Assembly (NCBI GenBank): GCA_016219985.1
Contig: JACRJO010000016.1
Span: 124,001-188,000 of the forward strand
DNA length: 64,000 nt
Reading direction: 5' to 3'
Source of the DNA: Sphingobacteriales bacterium
GTDB taxonomy: Bacteria; Bacteroidota; Bacteroidia; Chitinophagales; Chitinophagaceae
Of this stretch, positions 7,717 through 17,129 are shown piece by piece. The position numbers and the translations under genes were made by a program. A model generated the notes under the pieces. That model made no database searches. It had not been told where the DNA came from and saw only the letters and a program-made list of their open reading frames with translations. How positions within the stretch are numbered: the first letter of the stretch is position 1; the number at the start of each line of letters is the position of its first letter.

Positions 7717-8943
7717 ATGAAAACTAAACTTTACCTATCACTTACCATTTCCGCTATTTTTTGCGGACTTGTTTACGGCAGGGCTCAAACTGTCTGCAAT
7801 GGGGAAAGCATCCGCTTCCGGGAAACCTTCGGAACCGGAACCGGGATCGGGTCCCTTCCCGATGGAAGAACCACTTTTAAATTAATCAGCGGAGCATCAC
7901 TGGAAGAAGGCGAGTACATGTTGCTGAATAATTCCCAGGGGCGCCCGGAATGGCATAATACGACCGACCATACCGGGGACCTGAACGGGCAGATGATGCT
8001 TATCAATGACGGTTTTGCCGATGGTGAATTCTATACTGATTCCATTGACAACCTGGCCCCCGGGGGTTACTACAGCGTTTCCCTTTATGCCATGAACGTA
8101 AACCCGTCCGGCAGTTGCGGGGGTACCGGGGTTCTTCCCCAACTGCAGTTTGATGTGGAATACCTTTCCGCGATGAGCATTTATCAGCATCTTGCCAGTT
8201 TCACTTCTAACTTTATACAACAAAGCAGCAGCCCTTCCTGGGTAAAGATCAGCAGCGGCTTTATTTTGCCGGCCGGCATCAGCAGCATCCGGTACCGGAT
8301 CATCAACAGTTCCTACGGATCCTGCGGCAACAGCCTCGCCATCGATGATATTACTTTTTCCCAATGTTCCAGTCTTTCCACCCTGCCGGTAAAAGGACTT
8401 AAAATAAATACAGTTGAACAGGCCGGCCCAGGCACCCGGATCCTTTTTTCCACCGAAAGTGAATTTCAAACAGCCAGTATGGAAACGCAGAAAAGTACAG
8501 ACGCCATCAACTGGAAAACGGTTGATACCCAGCCGGCGGCAGGAAACAGCGACCAATACAGGGCCTATACAGCCAACGACCCCAATGCGACTGAGCCCTT
8601 GTGCTATTACCGGATCCGGCAAACAGACCTGAAAGGGAACGAAACCTATTCAGCCGTGGTAAAATATACTCCCGGCGCGAATACAACGGCTTCATTGACC
8701 GCTTATCCCAACCCGTTTACTGATATCCTGTCTGTTAATTTCAGGAGCAATAAAAATGAAACCTATCACCTGTCCCTCTATACCACTGCGGGAATCGCCT
8801 GCCAGACCCTACAGGTAAATGCACGGAAGGGAACTAACATAGCTCAGTTCAATACAACCTCCCTAAAACAGGGAACCTATTTTATCACAGCTGTCAATGC
8901 GGATGGCAGCACCCGGTTTACGCAAAAAACAGTGAAGAATTAG
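7717..8943 (+). CDS. Secreted protein with type IX secretion C-terminal sorting domain
   Basis: A 408-aa exported protein. The start at 7717 gives a clean signal peptide (MKTKLYLSLTISAIFCGLVY, cleavage near RAQ). The middle region is beta-rich with several cysteines and resembles MAM/jelly-roll-like surface modules (about 25-225). The C-terminal about 80 residues, from LTAYPNPFTDILSVNF to GTYFITAVNADGSTRFTQK, are a type A T9SS tail that targets cargo through the outer membrane and is normally cleaved. No catalytic motif is visible, so an adhesive or structural role is a guess. A strong terminator follows. Confidence 0.85.
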   Translation: MKTKLYLSLTISAIFCGLVYGRAQTVCNGESIRFRETFGTGTGIGSLPDGRTTFKLISGASLEEGEYMLLNNSQGRPEWHNTTDHTGDLNGQMMLINDGFADGEFYTDSIDNLAPGGYYSVSLYAMNVNPSGSCGGTGVLPQLQFDVEYLSAMSIYQHLASFTSNFIQQSSSPSWVKISSGFILPAGISSIRYRIINSSYGSCGNSLAIDDITFSQCSSLSTLPVKGLKINTVEQAGPGTRILFSTESEFQTASMETQKSTDAINWKTVDTQPAAGNSDQYRAYTANDPNATEPLCYYRIRQTDLKGNETYSAVVKYTPGANTTASLTAYPNPFTDILSVNFRSNKNETYHLSLYTTAGIACQTLQVNARKGTNIAQFNTTSLKQGTYFITAVNADGSTRFTQKTVKN

Positions 8944-8964
8944 TGACTCCATAATTCGATTTTC

Positions 8965-8993
8965 ACCGCGGGGGAGACCCCGCGGTTTTTTTT
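8965..8993 (+). terminator. Rho-independent terminator after the T9SS cargo gene
   Basis: ACCGCGGGG (8965-8973), GAGA loop, CCCCGCGGT (8978-8986), then T8. Confidence 0.93.
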
Positions 8994-9114
8994 GAACAAT
9001 CGCCCCTGCTTGTCAGTTTTTATGATTAACTTAGGAAGGCTATGCACTCCCCTCCTTATTGAAATACCGTTACCAGACACTGAAACAGTATTTTTTAACC
9101 TCAAAATGATTGCC

Positions 9115-9387
9115 ATGCCTGCGTATGTCATTGAAAGAGAAATTCCGGGAGCCGGAAATTTCTCTCCCGAACAATTAAAAGCCATTTCCCAAACCTCCTG
9201 CGGGGTATTGAATAAACTGGGCCCCGCTATCCAGTGGAAACACAGTTATGTTACAGGAGACAAGATCTATTGCGTTTATATTGCCCCCAATGAAGAAATG
9301 GTAAGGGAACACGCCAGCCTGGGAGGGTTTCCCGCCAACCGGGTCAGCCGGGTGCTGGAAATTATTGATCCGACCACGGCAGAATAA
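9115..9387 (+). CDS. DUF4242-like small protein, 90 aa
   Basis: Begins MPAYVIEREIPGAG, the usual opening of the DUF4242 (SCO4226-type, nickel-binding in one studied member) family, and continues GFPANRVSRVLEIIDPTTAE, typical of its C-terminus. The function of most members is unknown. The frame is open back to 8992, but that lies in the preceding terminator's T tract. ATG 9115 is preferred because family members start at MPxYVIER; ATG 9106 would add MIA. Followed 58 nt later by a DinB-like gene with its own -7 box. Confidence 0.75.
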   Translation: MPAYVIEREIPGAGNFSPEQLKAISQTSCGVLNKLGPAIQWKHSYVTGDKIYCVYIAPNEEMVREHASLGGFPANRVSRVLEIIDPTTAE

Positions 9388-9420
9388 AGCGGCCGGCCCG
9401 CCCCTTTCCGCTTTACTTAT

Positions 9421-9428
9421 TAATTTCG
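9421..9428 (+). promoter_or_regulatory. -7 box variant TAATTTCG before the DinB gene
   Basis: TAnnTTYG variant 17 nt before the ATG at 9446. Confidence 0.5.
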
Positions 9429-9445
9429 CCCTAAATAAAACAATT

Positions 9446-9955
9446 ATGCCCCGTCCCGATCTTACCCGGGTACCCGAATGGTACCATCGCTATATCGCCC
9501 AGGTGGAAGGCGATGAGCTTATGCATTTTTTAAAAAAACAATCGATCTCCTTTTCCGGATTTCTGCAGGAATTACCGGTGGGAAAAAGAGATTACCGGTA
9601 TGGTCCCGGTAAATGGACTATTAAAGAAGTTGTACAACATATCCTTGATGCGGAACGGGTTTTTGCTTACCGGGCCCTTTGTATTGCCCGGGGGGAACAA
9701 CAACCGTTACCGGGTTTTGATGAGAACAGTTACGCAGAACATTCAAAAGCCGGAACCCGGAAATGGGATGACCTGCTGGAAGAATTCAGGGTTACCCGGC
9801 GGTCCACCGAAATGCTCTTTGCCTCCTTTGATGAAACACAATTAGAATCCACCGGGACCGCCAGTGGCTGGCCGGTCTACGTACGGGGTATTGGTTTTAT
9901 TATAGCGGGTCACCTGGAGCATCATCTCAATATTATCAAGGAAAGATATCTCTGA
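9446..9955 (+). CDS. DinB/YfiT-like putative metal-dependent hydrolase or transferase
   Basis: A 169-aa four-helix-bundle protein of the DinB superfamily, whose members bind a metal through three histidines and include thiol transferases. Visible are GPGKWTIKEVVQHILDAERV (about 52-71, first His), the loop LPGFDENSYAEH, and the C-terminal pair in GHLEHHLNIIKERYL. Length is normal. The start at 9446 was chosen because the longer frame (from 9365) overlaps the upstream gene. The substrate cannot be predicted; detoxification is the usual family role. Confidence 0.85.
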   Translation: MPRPDLTRVPEWYHRYIAQVEGDELMHFLKKQSISFSGFLQELPVGKRDYRYGPGKWTIKEVVQHILDAERVFAYRALCIARGEQQPLPGFDENSYAEHSKAGTRKWDDLLEEFRVTRRSTEMLFASFDETQLESTGTASGWPVYVRGIGFIIAGHLEHHLNIIKERYL

Positions 9956-10063
9956 CCGGTTACCTGCACAAAGCAGGCGCCCTGCAGTCTGGCGGGAAAG
10001 CAACCTGTCTCCGCAACAAGATCCTGCCGGTTTTGCTGATGATTTATTCTTTGGAAAATAGCT

Positions 10064-10107
10064 AAACGCAAAGAGGCTGCCCGGATCAGGACAGCCTCTT
10101 TGCGTTT
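10064..10107. terminator. Bidirectional terminator between dinB-like and prc genes
   Basis: Perfect 16-bp stem AAACGCAAAGAGGCTG (10064-10079) and CAGCCTCTTTGCGTTT (10092-10107). A and T tracts on both sides serve the convergent genes. Confidence 0.92.
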
Positions 10108-10121
10108 ATTCGTTGACCCCG

Positions 10122-12272
10122 TTAAAATGCTTTCTTCGCCGGATCATCCGTTTTCCCTTTCACCAGGTTTTGCTGACCGATCATATCCGTCATTACTTTT
10201 ACCGCCTGGTCAAGGTAAATATCTTTCTGCAGGCTCTTCAACCATAACTGGAAGCGCTCCTGTTTGGGTTTGTCATCTGCCCAGCGGTTTTCTTCCGCCG
10301 GGAGGGCCGATACATCCAGTTGTCCTTTCAGTTTCAGCAGGGACTCTAATTGTTTTACACTGGCTTTTACTTTTTCCTGTTGCTTCCGGTATTTATCGAG
10401 CTGCAGTGAATATTTCTTTTCACTCTCTTTCGATAACCATTCAGTGGTTTCGCCGATCAGGCGGAAGGTCGGATCATTTTCCAGCCGTTGTTTGCTCAGC
10501 TGCTTGATGGTCTCCAGGTCATAGCCCGGTTTCCAGTTCGTATAAGTGGCCTTACTGATCTCATCCCAGGGAAGCGCATCCTCATTGTCTTTCTCCCTTA
10601 CCTTCAGGTATTCCAGGTTATCGGGTAATATAATATCAGAATACACCCCTTTCAGCTGGGTGGAGCCGCCGTTGATGCGGTAGAATTTCTGCAAGGTCAG
10701 TTTCACCGTACCCAGGTCAGAATTGGACATGGAGTACCCGTTCTCCGGATCCAGCCCGATATTCCGCTGCACGGTTCCCTTTCCATAGGTGGAAGTACTG
10801 CCAATCACCACTCCCCGGTTATAATCCTGGATGGCGGCAGCAAAGATCTCGGAAGCGGAAGCGCTGAATTCATTTACCATCACGGCCAGGGGCCCTGTGT
10901 ACAGTACGCTCCTGTCCTTATCCTTCAATACACTGGGTTTTTTATCCCGGTCCTGTACCTGTACAATGGGGCCATCTTCAATGAACAGGCCGGCCATCTG
11001 CACCACATCGTACAGGGAACCACCCCCGTTGCCACGCAGGTCAATGACAATGCCATCCACTTTTTCCGCTTTCAGTTTCTTCACTTCATTCTCCACATCC
11101 TTGGAACAACGGTTTCCATTGGGGTCATCGAAATTGGCATAGAATTCCGGCAGGAAGATATACCCGATCCGGGAACTGCCTTCTTTTACGATGGCGCTGC
11201 GGGCAAAGGATTCATCCTGGACGATCTTATCACGGATCAGCGAAACGGTTTTCACCGAGCCATCCAGTTTCTTAACCGTCAGCCGCACCTCGGTGCCTTT
11301 CTGGCCCCGGATTACTTTGACGGCATCCGTAACCAGGTAACCCGTCAGGTCCACCGGCTCTTCCTTTCCCTGTGCCACTTTCTGGATAATGTCCCCTACC
11401 TGCAATTCCCCGGATTTATAGGCCGGGCTGCCGGTCAGGATACTGGTAATTTTAATATTCCCGTCATCGTACTGGAGCGAAGCCCCGATACCAAAAAAAC
11501 TGCCGCTCATCTCTTCATCAAAATATCTTTTATCAACCGGCGGGAAAAACTCTGTATGCGGATCCATCGTGGTGGTGATGTCATTTACATACATGTTGAA
11601 TTTATCATCATCATTGAATTTGAAACGATACCGCTCAAAGGTCCGGTCCATGATCCGTTTTACCCTTTCACGGGCTTCCTTTTCCAGTTCCTCATCCGAC
11701 TTTGCCACAAAGCCTTCCTTGCCCTTATTTTTCTCCCGGATATCCAGCAGGTCGGCATACCGCTCCAGGGTCATAAACTTCAGCTTCTTTCTCCAGCGGT
11801 CTTTTTGTTCCGCTGCATTGGCAGTGAATTCCAGCTGATCCGCATCCAGCATCACATCCTCATCGGTGTTAAACTCAAATGGGGTGGAAAGGAGTTCCTT
11901 GTACATAGCGGATGCTTCTTCCAAACGGGCATTGAAAAGTTTTCCGGCCGCGAGGGGGAATTCAACGGCAGCGCCTTTGATCTCATCATCCACCCTTGTC
12001 TCATATTTCCTCAATGCATCCAGGTCGGTCCGGAGCAGGATATTCTTATCGGGATCCAGTTCCGAAACAAATTTCTTAAACACTTTCTTTGAGAAGCCGT
12101 CGTCAATGGACTGGGGGCTGTAATGACCCTCCGAAAGCATTTGCCCTACCAGCCTCATAATTTTTTCATAGTTGCCGGGAGGAAGGGAACGGTTGGTGGC
12201 TTTTCCGATTGTCTTAAAAGCCAGGAAGGAAGCAGCTACGAGCATCAGGACCACCAGGGGAAGTCTTTTCAT
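10122..12272 (-). CDS. prc: Tail-specific (carboxy-terminal processing) protease, S41 family
   Basis: A 716-aa periplasmic protease resembling E. coli Prc/Tsp. N-terminal hydrophobic segment 4-19, helical region to about 240, PDZ about 255-340 (GIGASLQYDDGNIKITSILT), then the S41 core: FLPEFYANF, DLRGNGGGSL, nucleophile Ser within SASAS (470-474) and Lys498 in STYGKGTVQ, a Ser/Lys dyad. The Tsp-type C-terminal helical domain follows (LEYLKVREKDNEDALPWDEI onward). It trims C-termini of periplasmic proteins. Start 12272 is preferred over 12302 or 12320 because a perfect -7 box lies at 12307-12314. Confidence 0.95.
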   Translation of the reverse strand: MKRLPLVVLMLVAASFLAFKTIGKATNRSLPPGNYEKIMRLVGQMLSEGHYSPQSIDDGFSKKVFKKFVSELDPDKNILLRTDLDALRKYETRVDDEIKGAAVEFPLAAGKLFNARLEEASAMYKELLSTPFEFNTDEDVMLDADQLEFTANAAEQKDRWRKKLKFMTLERYADLLDIREKNKGKEGFVAKSDEELEKEARERVKRIMDRTFERYRFKFNDDDKFNMYVNDITTTMDPHTEFFPPVDKRYFDEEMSGSFFGIGASLQYDDGNIKITSILTGSPAYKSGELQVGDIIQKVAQGKEEPVDLTGYLVTDAVKVIRGQKGTEVRLTVKKLDGSVKTVSLIRDKIVQDESFARSAIVKEGSSRIGYIFLPEFYANFDDPNGNRCSKDVENEVKKLKAEKVDGIVIDLRGNGGGSLYDVVQMAGLFIEDGPIVQVQDRDKKPSVLKDKDRSVLYTGPLAVMVNEFSASASEIFAAAIQDYNRGVVIGSTSTYGKGTVQRNIGLDPENGYSMSNSDLGTVKLTLQKFYRINGGSTQLKGVYSDIILPDNLEYLKVREKDNEDALPWDEISKATYTNWKPGYDLETIKQLSKQRLENDPTFRLIGETTEWLSKESEKKYSLQLDKYRKQQEKVKASVKQLESLLKLKGQLDVSALPAEENRWADDKPKQERFQLWLKSLQKDIYLDQAVKVMTDMIGQQNLVKGKTDDPAKKAF

Positions 12273-12306
12273 ATTTGTGAGATATTTTATCATATTGGAC
12301 ATAATC

Positions 12307-12314
12307 CAAAAATA
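12307..12314 (-). promoter_or_regulatory. -7 promoter box TATTTTTG for prc
   Basis: Reads CAAAAATA on the plus strand. It predicts transcription starting near 12303 and a leader of about 30 nt to the ATG at 12272. Confidence 0.65.
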
Positions 12315-12462
12315 ACGCAAAAACCCTGTTTTTCTTGCCTTTACAGGCTTTTAACAACTGTTTTTGATGAATGGCGGGGGAACGGGGTCGTATTCTTTCG
12401 AGAAACAGGGTCCGTATAGAAAGTTTACGTTCTTTTATTTTTTACAAAAACGCTTTTTTCCT

Positions 12463-12470
12463 ATTTTTGC
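12463..12470 (+). promoter_or_regulatory. -7 promoter box TATTTTTG for tRNA-His
   Basis: TAnnTTTG match 12 nt upstream of the tRNA 5' end. Confidence 0.65.
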
Positions 12471-12482
12471 TGGCTCAAAATG

Positions 12483-12556
12483 GTGGTTGTAGCTCAGCTG
12501 GTTAGAGCATCAGATTGTGGTTCTGAGGGTCGCCGGTTCGAACCCGGTCAGCCACC
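12483..12556 (+). tRNA. tRNA-His (GTG)
   Basis: Cloverleaf folds by eye: acceptor GTGGTTG (12483-12489) with CAGCCAC (12549-12555), D stem GCTC/GAGC, anticodon stem TCAGA/TCTGA with loop TTGTGGT (anticodon GTG at 12517-12519), and T arm CCGGTTCGAACCCGG. Discriminator C (12556) faces the extra G at 12482, the tRNA-His hallmark. CCA is not encoded. Confidence 0.97.
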
Positions 12557-12563
12557 CTTTTTA

Positions 12564-12591
12564 AGACCCCGTTTCAACAGAGACGGGGTCT
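12564..12591 (+). terminator. Hairpin terminator after tRNA-His
   Basis: AGACCCCGT (12564-12572) pairs with ACGGGGTCT (12583-12591), followed by CATTTT. It lies 16 nt before the next ATG, so the DUF445 gene may depend on readthrough. Confidence 0.75.
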
Positions 12592-12607
12592 CATTTTATA
12601 CCTTTTT

Positions 12608-13213
12608 ATGAATTACTGGCTGATATTAATTCCCCTGATCTCCGCCATTGCCGGCTGGTTTACCATCTGGCTCTTTATAAAAATGCTGTTCCACCCGCAG
12701 GAGCCGAAAAAAATACTGGGCATGACCATCCAGGGCATCTACCCCAAAAGACAACTGCAATTAGGGAAAAGCCTGGGAAAACGGATCAGTGAGGAATTCT
12801 TCTCCGTTGAGGAGTTGGAAAACAAAATCAACAGCCCGGAAAATAGTAAGAAGATCATGCCGCTGATCGAAGATCATATTGATGATTTTCTCCGGAACCG
12901 CTTAAGCAAAGAAATGCCCATGATCAGTATGTTCATCGGGGATAAGACCATTGGTAAAATGAAAGCGGCCCTCCTCAATGAAATTGAATTGCTGTTTCCC
13001 GCTGTCATGAAACAGTTCCTGGGCAACCTGAAAACAGAACTGAACCCCGAACAATTAATAAGCCAGCGACTGGCCGGTCTCTCATCCGGTAAACTGGAAA
13101 AAATAGTACAGGACTCCCTGTCCCGGGAACTTCGTTTAGCGGGGCTTTTTGGCGCCGCCATCGGCCTGCTGGCAGGATTGCTGCAAGTCCTGCTTATCCT
13201 GCTGACCCGTTGA
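12608..13213 (+). CDS. DUF445 family membrane protein
   Basis: A 201-aa protein with an N-terminal transmembrane segment containing AIAGWFTIWLFIKMLFHP, a long soluble helical middle (residues about 35-175) and a C-terminal transmembrane segment (FGAAIGLLAGLLQVLLILL). The opening GWFTIWLFIKMLFHP followed by Q-GIYPKRQ is typical of DUF445/YheB-like proteins, which have no established biochemical function. No promoter box is evident apart from that of tRNA-His. Confidence 0.82.
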   Translation: MNYWLILIPLISAIAGWFTIWLFIKMLFHPQEPKKILGMTIQGIYPKRQLQLGKSLGKRISEEFFSVEELENKINSPENSKKIMPLIEDHIDDFLRNRLSKEMPMISMFIGDKTIGKMKAALLNEIELLFPAVMKQFLGNLKTELNPEQLISQRLAGLSSGKLEKIVQDSLSRELRLAGLFGAAIGLLAGLLQVLLILLTR

Positions 13214-13334
13214 CCCGGGATTGACCGCTGAATTTATTTTTCCTTTGATCATCGCCGCCAGGCCGCTTATCCATTTATCTGCATCGTTGTGCAAGTTCAA
13301 CACCCATTAACCGTCTAACCATCAAATCGCTTTA

Positions 13335-15971
13335 ATGAGAAATTATATTTTCGTACTGTGTTCACTACTAACCGTTTATTCAGCAAACGCCCAGATGCCG
13401 CAGGGAAATGGCAACCGGGGCGGACAAGGCCGGTCACAGCTGACCGGCTCGTTTTACGGGAAACTGATCGAAGCCAAATCTTCCAAGCCCATCGAATATG
13501 CATCCGTACAATTATTGCAAAACCGCTTTGATTCCGCTTCTAAAAAAAGAAAAGAAGTGGTGATTGCGGGTATGCTCTCTGATAACCATGGGGATTTCAG
13601 GCTGGAAAATATTCCTGCATTTGGCCAGTTCAAACTGCAGGTTACTATTGTGGGCTTCAAACCCCATGAACAAACGGTTTCTTTCGATCTGAAACCCGGC
13701 GGAAATAACGGGGATATGGGTTCCATGATGGCAGCCCTCGACAAAGACCTCGGGAATATTAAAATAAATATTGAAGAAAAGACCCTGGACAATGTTACGG
13801 TCATATCCTCCACCCCGGGTCTCCGGTTGGGGATTGACCGCAAAGTCTTTAATGTGGACAAGAACCTTGTATCTGCCGGCGGTACCGCGGTGGATGTGAT
13901 GCGCAATGTACCTTCCATCAGCGTGGATATTGACGGCAATGTAACCATGCGGAATAATACCCCGCAATTATTTGTGGACGGACGCCCGACCAATCTCAGC
14001 CTCGACCAGATACCGGCGGATGCGATCGAATCCGTGGAGATCATCACCAACCCATCGGCCAAGTTTGATGCCTCGGGCGGCACCGCAGGTATCCTGAATG
14101 TGATCCTGAAGAAAAATAAACGGGTAGGTTATAGCGGGAGCCTCCGCAGCAATATCGATTCCCGGGGCCGGCTGGGTTTTGGAGGGGATATCAATATCCG
14201 TAAGGAAAAAGTAAATTTTTTCCTGAATGCGAACCTGAACCAGCGTAAATCCGTCAGCACCGGCAGCACCGACCGGACTACACTGATCGGCAGCCCCACT
14301 ACCTTTATGCACCAGGAAGATGAAAGCATCTCCAAAGGCAATTTTCTCTTCTTCCGCACCGGGTTTGATTTTTTCCTGGATAACCGGAACACTTTATCCA
14401 TTGCCGGGAACCTTGGACAGGGCCGGTTTAAACCCGGTTCGGTCAGCGATATTTTTATTGACTCCCTGTATAACCCGGTGATCTCATCACTCAATGAACG
14501 TTTCTCCAACAGCAACAGTAAATTCAATCATAACGGGGCCCAGCTCAGTTTTAAACACCTGTTCCCCAGGCAGGGAGAAGAATGGACAGCGGATGTGAAT
14601 TTTAACCGGAGTAAGAATACCAATCTGAACGGGGTATTGACTGAGTATTACAGTATGCCGGACCATGGTTACCTGAGTTCCTTTAACCAGCAACAAAATG
14701 GCAGCGGGGCCAACCAGAATATTGTTTTACAAACTGATTATACTAAACCCCTGACCGAAAAATCAAAACTGGAAATGGGTTTACGCGCCCAGTTCCGGAA
14801 AGTGGACAACAAAAATGATTTTTACGTGCTGGGGCCCGGCGGCACACTTACCTACAACCCGGATCTTTCAGTAAATTACAACAGCCTCGATAATATCTTA
14901 GCCGCCTATACCACGTATTCCAACCAGCTAAAGAATTTCGGATACCAGTTAGGATTGCGGCTGGAAAGTTCTGATTACGAAGGCAACCTGCCCGACAAGG
15001 ACCAGGCTTTCCATATCAAATTCCCGGTCAGTTTGTTCCCCAGCATCTTCCTGAGCCAGAAATTAAAAAAGGAACAGGACCTGCAACTAAATTATTCCCG
15101 GAAGATCAACCGGCCCAATTTCTTCCAGCTCTACCCTTTTACGGATTATTCCGATTCACTTAATATCAGCCGGGGCAACCCCGGCCTGAACCCGGAATTC
15201 ACCAATTCCCTGGAATTGTCCTACCAGAAAACATTTAAGAACAAGGACAATTTTATTGCTTCCGCCTATTACAAGAATACGACAGATCTTATTACCCGCT
15301 ACCAGGACAAGGAAACCGGCAGCGGCGGAAAAGAAGTGCTGATCAATACGTATATCAATGCCAGTTCCAGTTATGTGACCGGGCTTGAACTGGTATCGAG
15401 GAACAAGATGGCTAAATGGTGGGATATGACCAGCAACCTGAACCTCTTCACCTCGAAGATCAAGCTGGATAACCCGGCACAGCCGGAACAGGATCCCTTC
15501 GCCAGCTGGTTCTTCAAACTCAACAATACCTTTAAGCTGCCCAAAAATTTCATCCTGCAGCTGTCGGGCGAATACCAGTCCAAAACCATCCTGCCTCCCG
15601 GCGGAAGTGGTGGCGGTGGCCGGGGCGGCGGGGGAATGTTCGGGGGGGGCGGTATGTTTGGCCAGTCCAGCGCCTCGCAGGGTTATGTAAAAGCCAATTA
15701 TTATGTGGATGCCGCCCTGCGTTATGAATTCCTGAAAAACAAGCAGGCCTCCATTTCGTTAAATGTGAATGATATTTTCCGGACCCGCCGGCAGAATATC
15801 TTCTCCCAATCCGCCTTTTTCACCCAGGAGCTGTTCCGCCGCCGTGATCCGCAGATCTTCCGGCTGAACTTCAACTGGCGCTTTGGCAAATTTGACCCGA
15901 ACCTGTTCAAACGAAAGAATAACCGGAACCAGGGAGATGGTACAGAAGGAATGAATATGGGGCAACAATAG
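13335..15971 (+). CDS. Outer-membrane TonB-dependent receptor-like beta-barrel protein
   Basis: An 878-aa outer-membrane protein. Signal peptide at 1-19 (ending SANAQ), a carboxypeptidase-like regulatory beta domain at about 38-125 (GKLIEAKSSKPIEYASVQLL), a plug domain about 150-260 (SAGGTAVDVMRNVPSISVDI, PADAIESVEIITNPSAKFDA), then a long barrel ending in the aromatic strand DPQIFRLNFNWRFGKFD. It resembles the Bacteroidota outer membrane beta-barrel family rather than SusC, and the substrate is unknown. A glycine/methionine-rich loop at about 755-780 is unusual. A terminator follows. Confidence 0.88.
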   Translation: MRNYIFVLCSLLTVYSANAQMPQGNGNRGGQGRSQLTGSFYGKLIEAKSSKPIEYASVQLLQNRFDSASKKRKEVVIAGMLSDNHGDFRLENIPAFGQFKLQVTIVGFKPHEQTVSFDLKPGGNNGDMGSMMAALDKDLGNIKINIEEKTLDNVTVISSTPGLRLGIDRKVFNVDKNLVSAGGTAVDVMRNVPSISVDIDGNVTMRNNTPQLFVDGRPTNLSLDQIPADAIESVEIITNPSAKFDASGGTAGILNVILKKNKRVGYSGSLRSNIDSRGRLGFGGDINIRKEKVNFFLNANLNQRKSVSTGSTDRTTLIGSPTTFMHQEDESISKGNFLFFRTGFDFFLDNRNTLSIAGNLGQGRFKPGSVSDIFIDSLYNPVISSLNERFSNSNSKFNHNGAQLSFKHLFPRQGEEWTADVNFNRSKNTNLNGVLTEYYSMPDHGYLSSFNQQQNGSGANQNIVLQTDYTKPLTEKSKLEMGLRAQFRKVDNKNDFYVLGPGGTLTYNPDLSVNYNSLDNILAAYTTYSNQLKNFGYQLGLRLESSDYEGNLPDKDQAFHIKFPVSLFPSIFLSQKLKKEQDLQLNYSRKINRPNFFQLYPFTDYSDSLNISRGNPGLNPEFTNSLELSYQKTFKNKDNFIASAYYKNTTDLITRYQDKETGSGGKEVLINTYINASSSYVTGLELVSRNKMAKWWDMTSNLNLFTSKIKLDNPAQPEQDPFASWFFKLNNTFKLPKNFILQLSGEYQSKTILPPGGSGGGGRGGGGMFGGGGMFGQSSASQGYVKANYYVDAALRYEFLKNKQASISLNVNDIFRTRRQNIFSQSAFFTQELFRRRDPQIFRLNFNWRFGKFDPNLFKRKNNRNQGDGTEGMNMGQQ

Positions 15972-15994
15972 GAGGATCACCCGATAAGTGCCTG

Positions 15995-16021
15995 AGGTTT
16001 TGCATATTTGCAAAACCTTTT
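15995..16021 (+). terminator. Rho-independent terminator after the receptor gene
   Basis: AGGTTTTGCA (15995-16004) pairs with TGCAAAACCT (16009-16018), followed by TTT. The start of the next gene lies 16 nt downstream, and its promoter may overlap (CATATTTG at 16003-16010). Confidence 0.75.
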
Positions 16022-16037
16022 CATTTAACCACCGGAA

Positions 16038-17129
16038 TTGAAACGTATCTACTTCACAGTTACGAATGATCTGACCTACGACCAGCGGATGCACCGGATC
16101 TGCCACTCGCTGGCTTCCGCCGGGTTTGACGTGGTCCTGGCCGGCCGCATTCGCCCCGGCTCCCTGCCCCTGGAAGAAAAGAGGTTCCGGCAAAAAAGGA
16201 TCCGCTGCTGGTTCAATAAGGGTAAATTGTTTTACGCGGAATACAATATCCGCCTGTTTTTTTTCCTTTTGTTTAAACGTATGGATGGCATTTGTGCCAT
16301 TGACCTGGATACGATCCTCCCCTGCCTGTATATTTCCCGGCTGAAACGGATCCCCCGTGTCTATGATGCACACGAATTATTTACCGAACTGAAAGAAGTG
16401 ATCAGCCGCCCCGGCATACACCGTTTCTGGCTGGGTATCGAACAATGGGCCGTCCCCTGCTTCAAATGGGGCTATACCGTGAGTGAAAGCATCGCGGAAG
16501 AATTCCACCGGCGTTATGGGGTGGAGTACAAAACGATCCGGAATGTACCGGTCCTGCAGCCACTGGGAGCTAAACCCGCGGGAGAAAAATTTATTGTGTA
16601 CCAGGGGGCCGTCAATGAAGCCCGGGGCTTTGAATACCTTATTCCTGCGATGAAATGGGTAAATGCCCGGCTGGTTATTTGCGGGGACGGTAATTTTATG
16701 GAGTCCCTGAAAAAATTGTTAGCCGAATACCAGTTGCAGGATAAAGTGGAGCTAAAGGGTATGCTGTCTCCTGCAGCATTATGGACAATCGCCCAACAGG
16801 CCCATATCGGGGTGGCCGTCCCGGAAAAAGAGGGGCTGAACCAATACCTCGCACTCCCCAATAAATTTTTTGATTATGTGCATGCCGGCCTGCCGCAGGT
16901 AACGGTGGACTACCCGGAATACCGGAAAATGAACAAGAAATATGAAGTGGCGGTATTGATCGATAACCTGGCGCCCAAAAGAATCGCGGATGCACTCAAC
17001 AATTTACTGGAAGATGATGTTCTGCATAACAGGCTCCGTCAAAACTGCCTTAAAGCCAGGGAATCCATCCACTGGCAGGAAGAAGAAAAAAAACTGGTCA
17101 GCTTTTACAAAACCCTTTTTGCCCTTTGA
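16038..17129 (+). CDS. Glycosyltransferase, GT-B fold (family 4-like)
   Basis: A 363-aa transferase starting at TTG. The N-terminal Rossmann half opens with KRIYFTVTNDLTYDQRMHRI, a pattern common in Bacteroidota glycosyltransferases. The C-terminal half has VICGDGNF and the donor-binding segment ALPNKFFDYVHAGLPQVTVD, where an acidic residue often replaces the classic EALACG motif. It probably adds a sugar to a cell-surface glycan or lipid. Its TGA stop overlaps the TTG start of the next glycosyltransferase, so the two are translationally coupled. Confidence 0.85.
   Translation: MKRIYFTVTNDLTYDQRMHRICHSLASAGFDVVLAGRIRPGSLPLEEKRFRQKRIRCWFNKGKLFYAEYNIRLFFFLLFKRMDGICAIDLDTILPCLYISRLKRIPRVYDAHELFTELKEVISRPGIHRFWLGIEQWAVPCFKWGYTVSESIAEEFHRRYGVEYKTIRNVPVLQPLGAKPAGEKFIVYQGAVNEARGFEYLIPAMKWVNARLVICGDGNFMESLKKLLAEYQLQDKVELKGMLSPAALWTIAQQAHIGVAVPEKEGLNQYLALPNKFFDYVHAGLPQVTVDYPEYRKMNKKYEVAVLIDNLAPKRIADALNNLLEDDVLHNRLRQNCLKARESIHWQEEEKKLVSFYKTLFAL

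Noticed and set aside
12274..12320. Earlier starts for prc
   Set aside because: The -7 box at 12307-12314 would fall in or before them; only ATG 12272 leaves a leader and starts at the signal segment.
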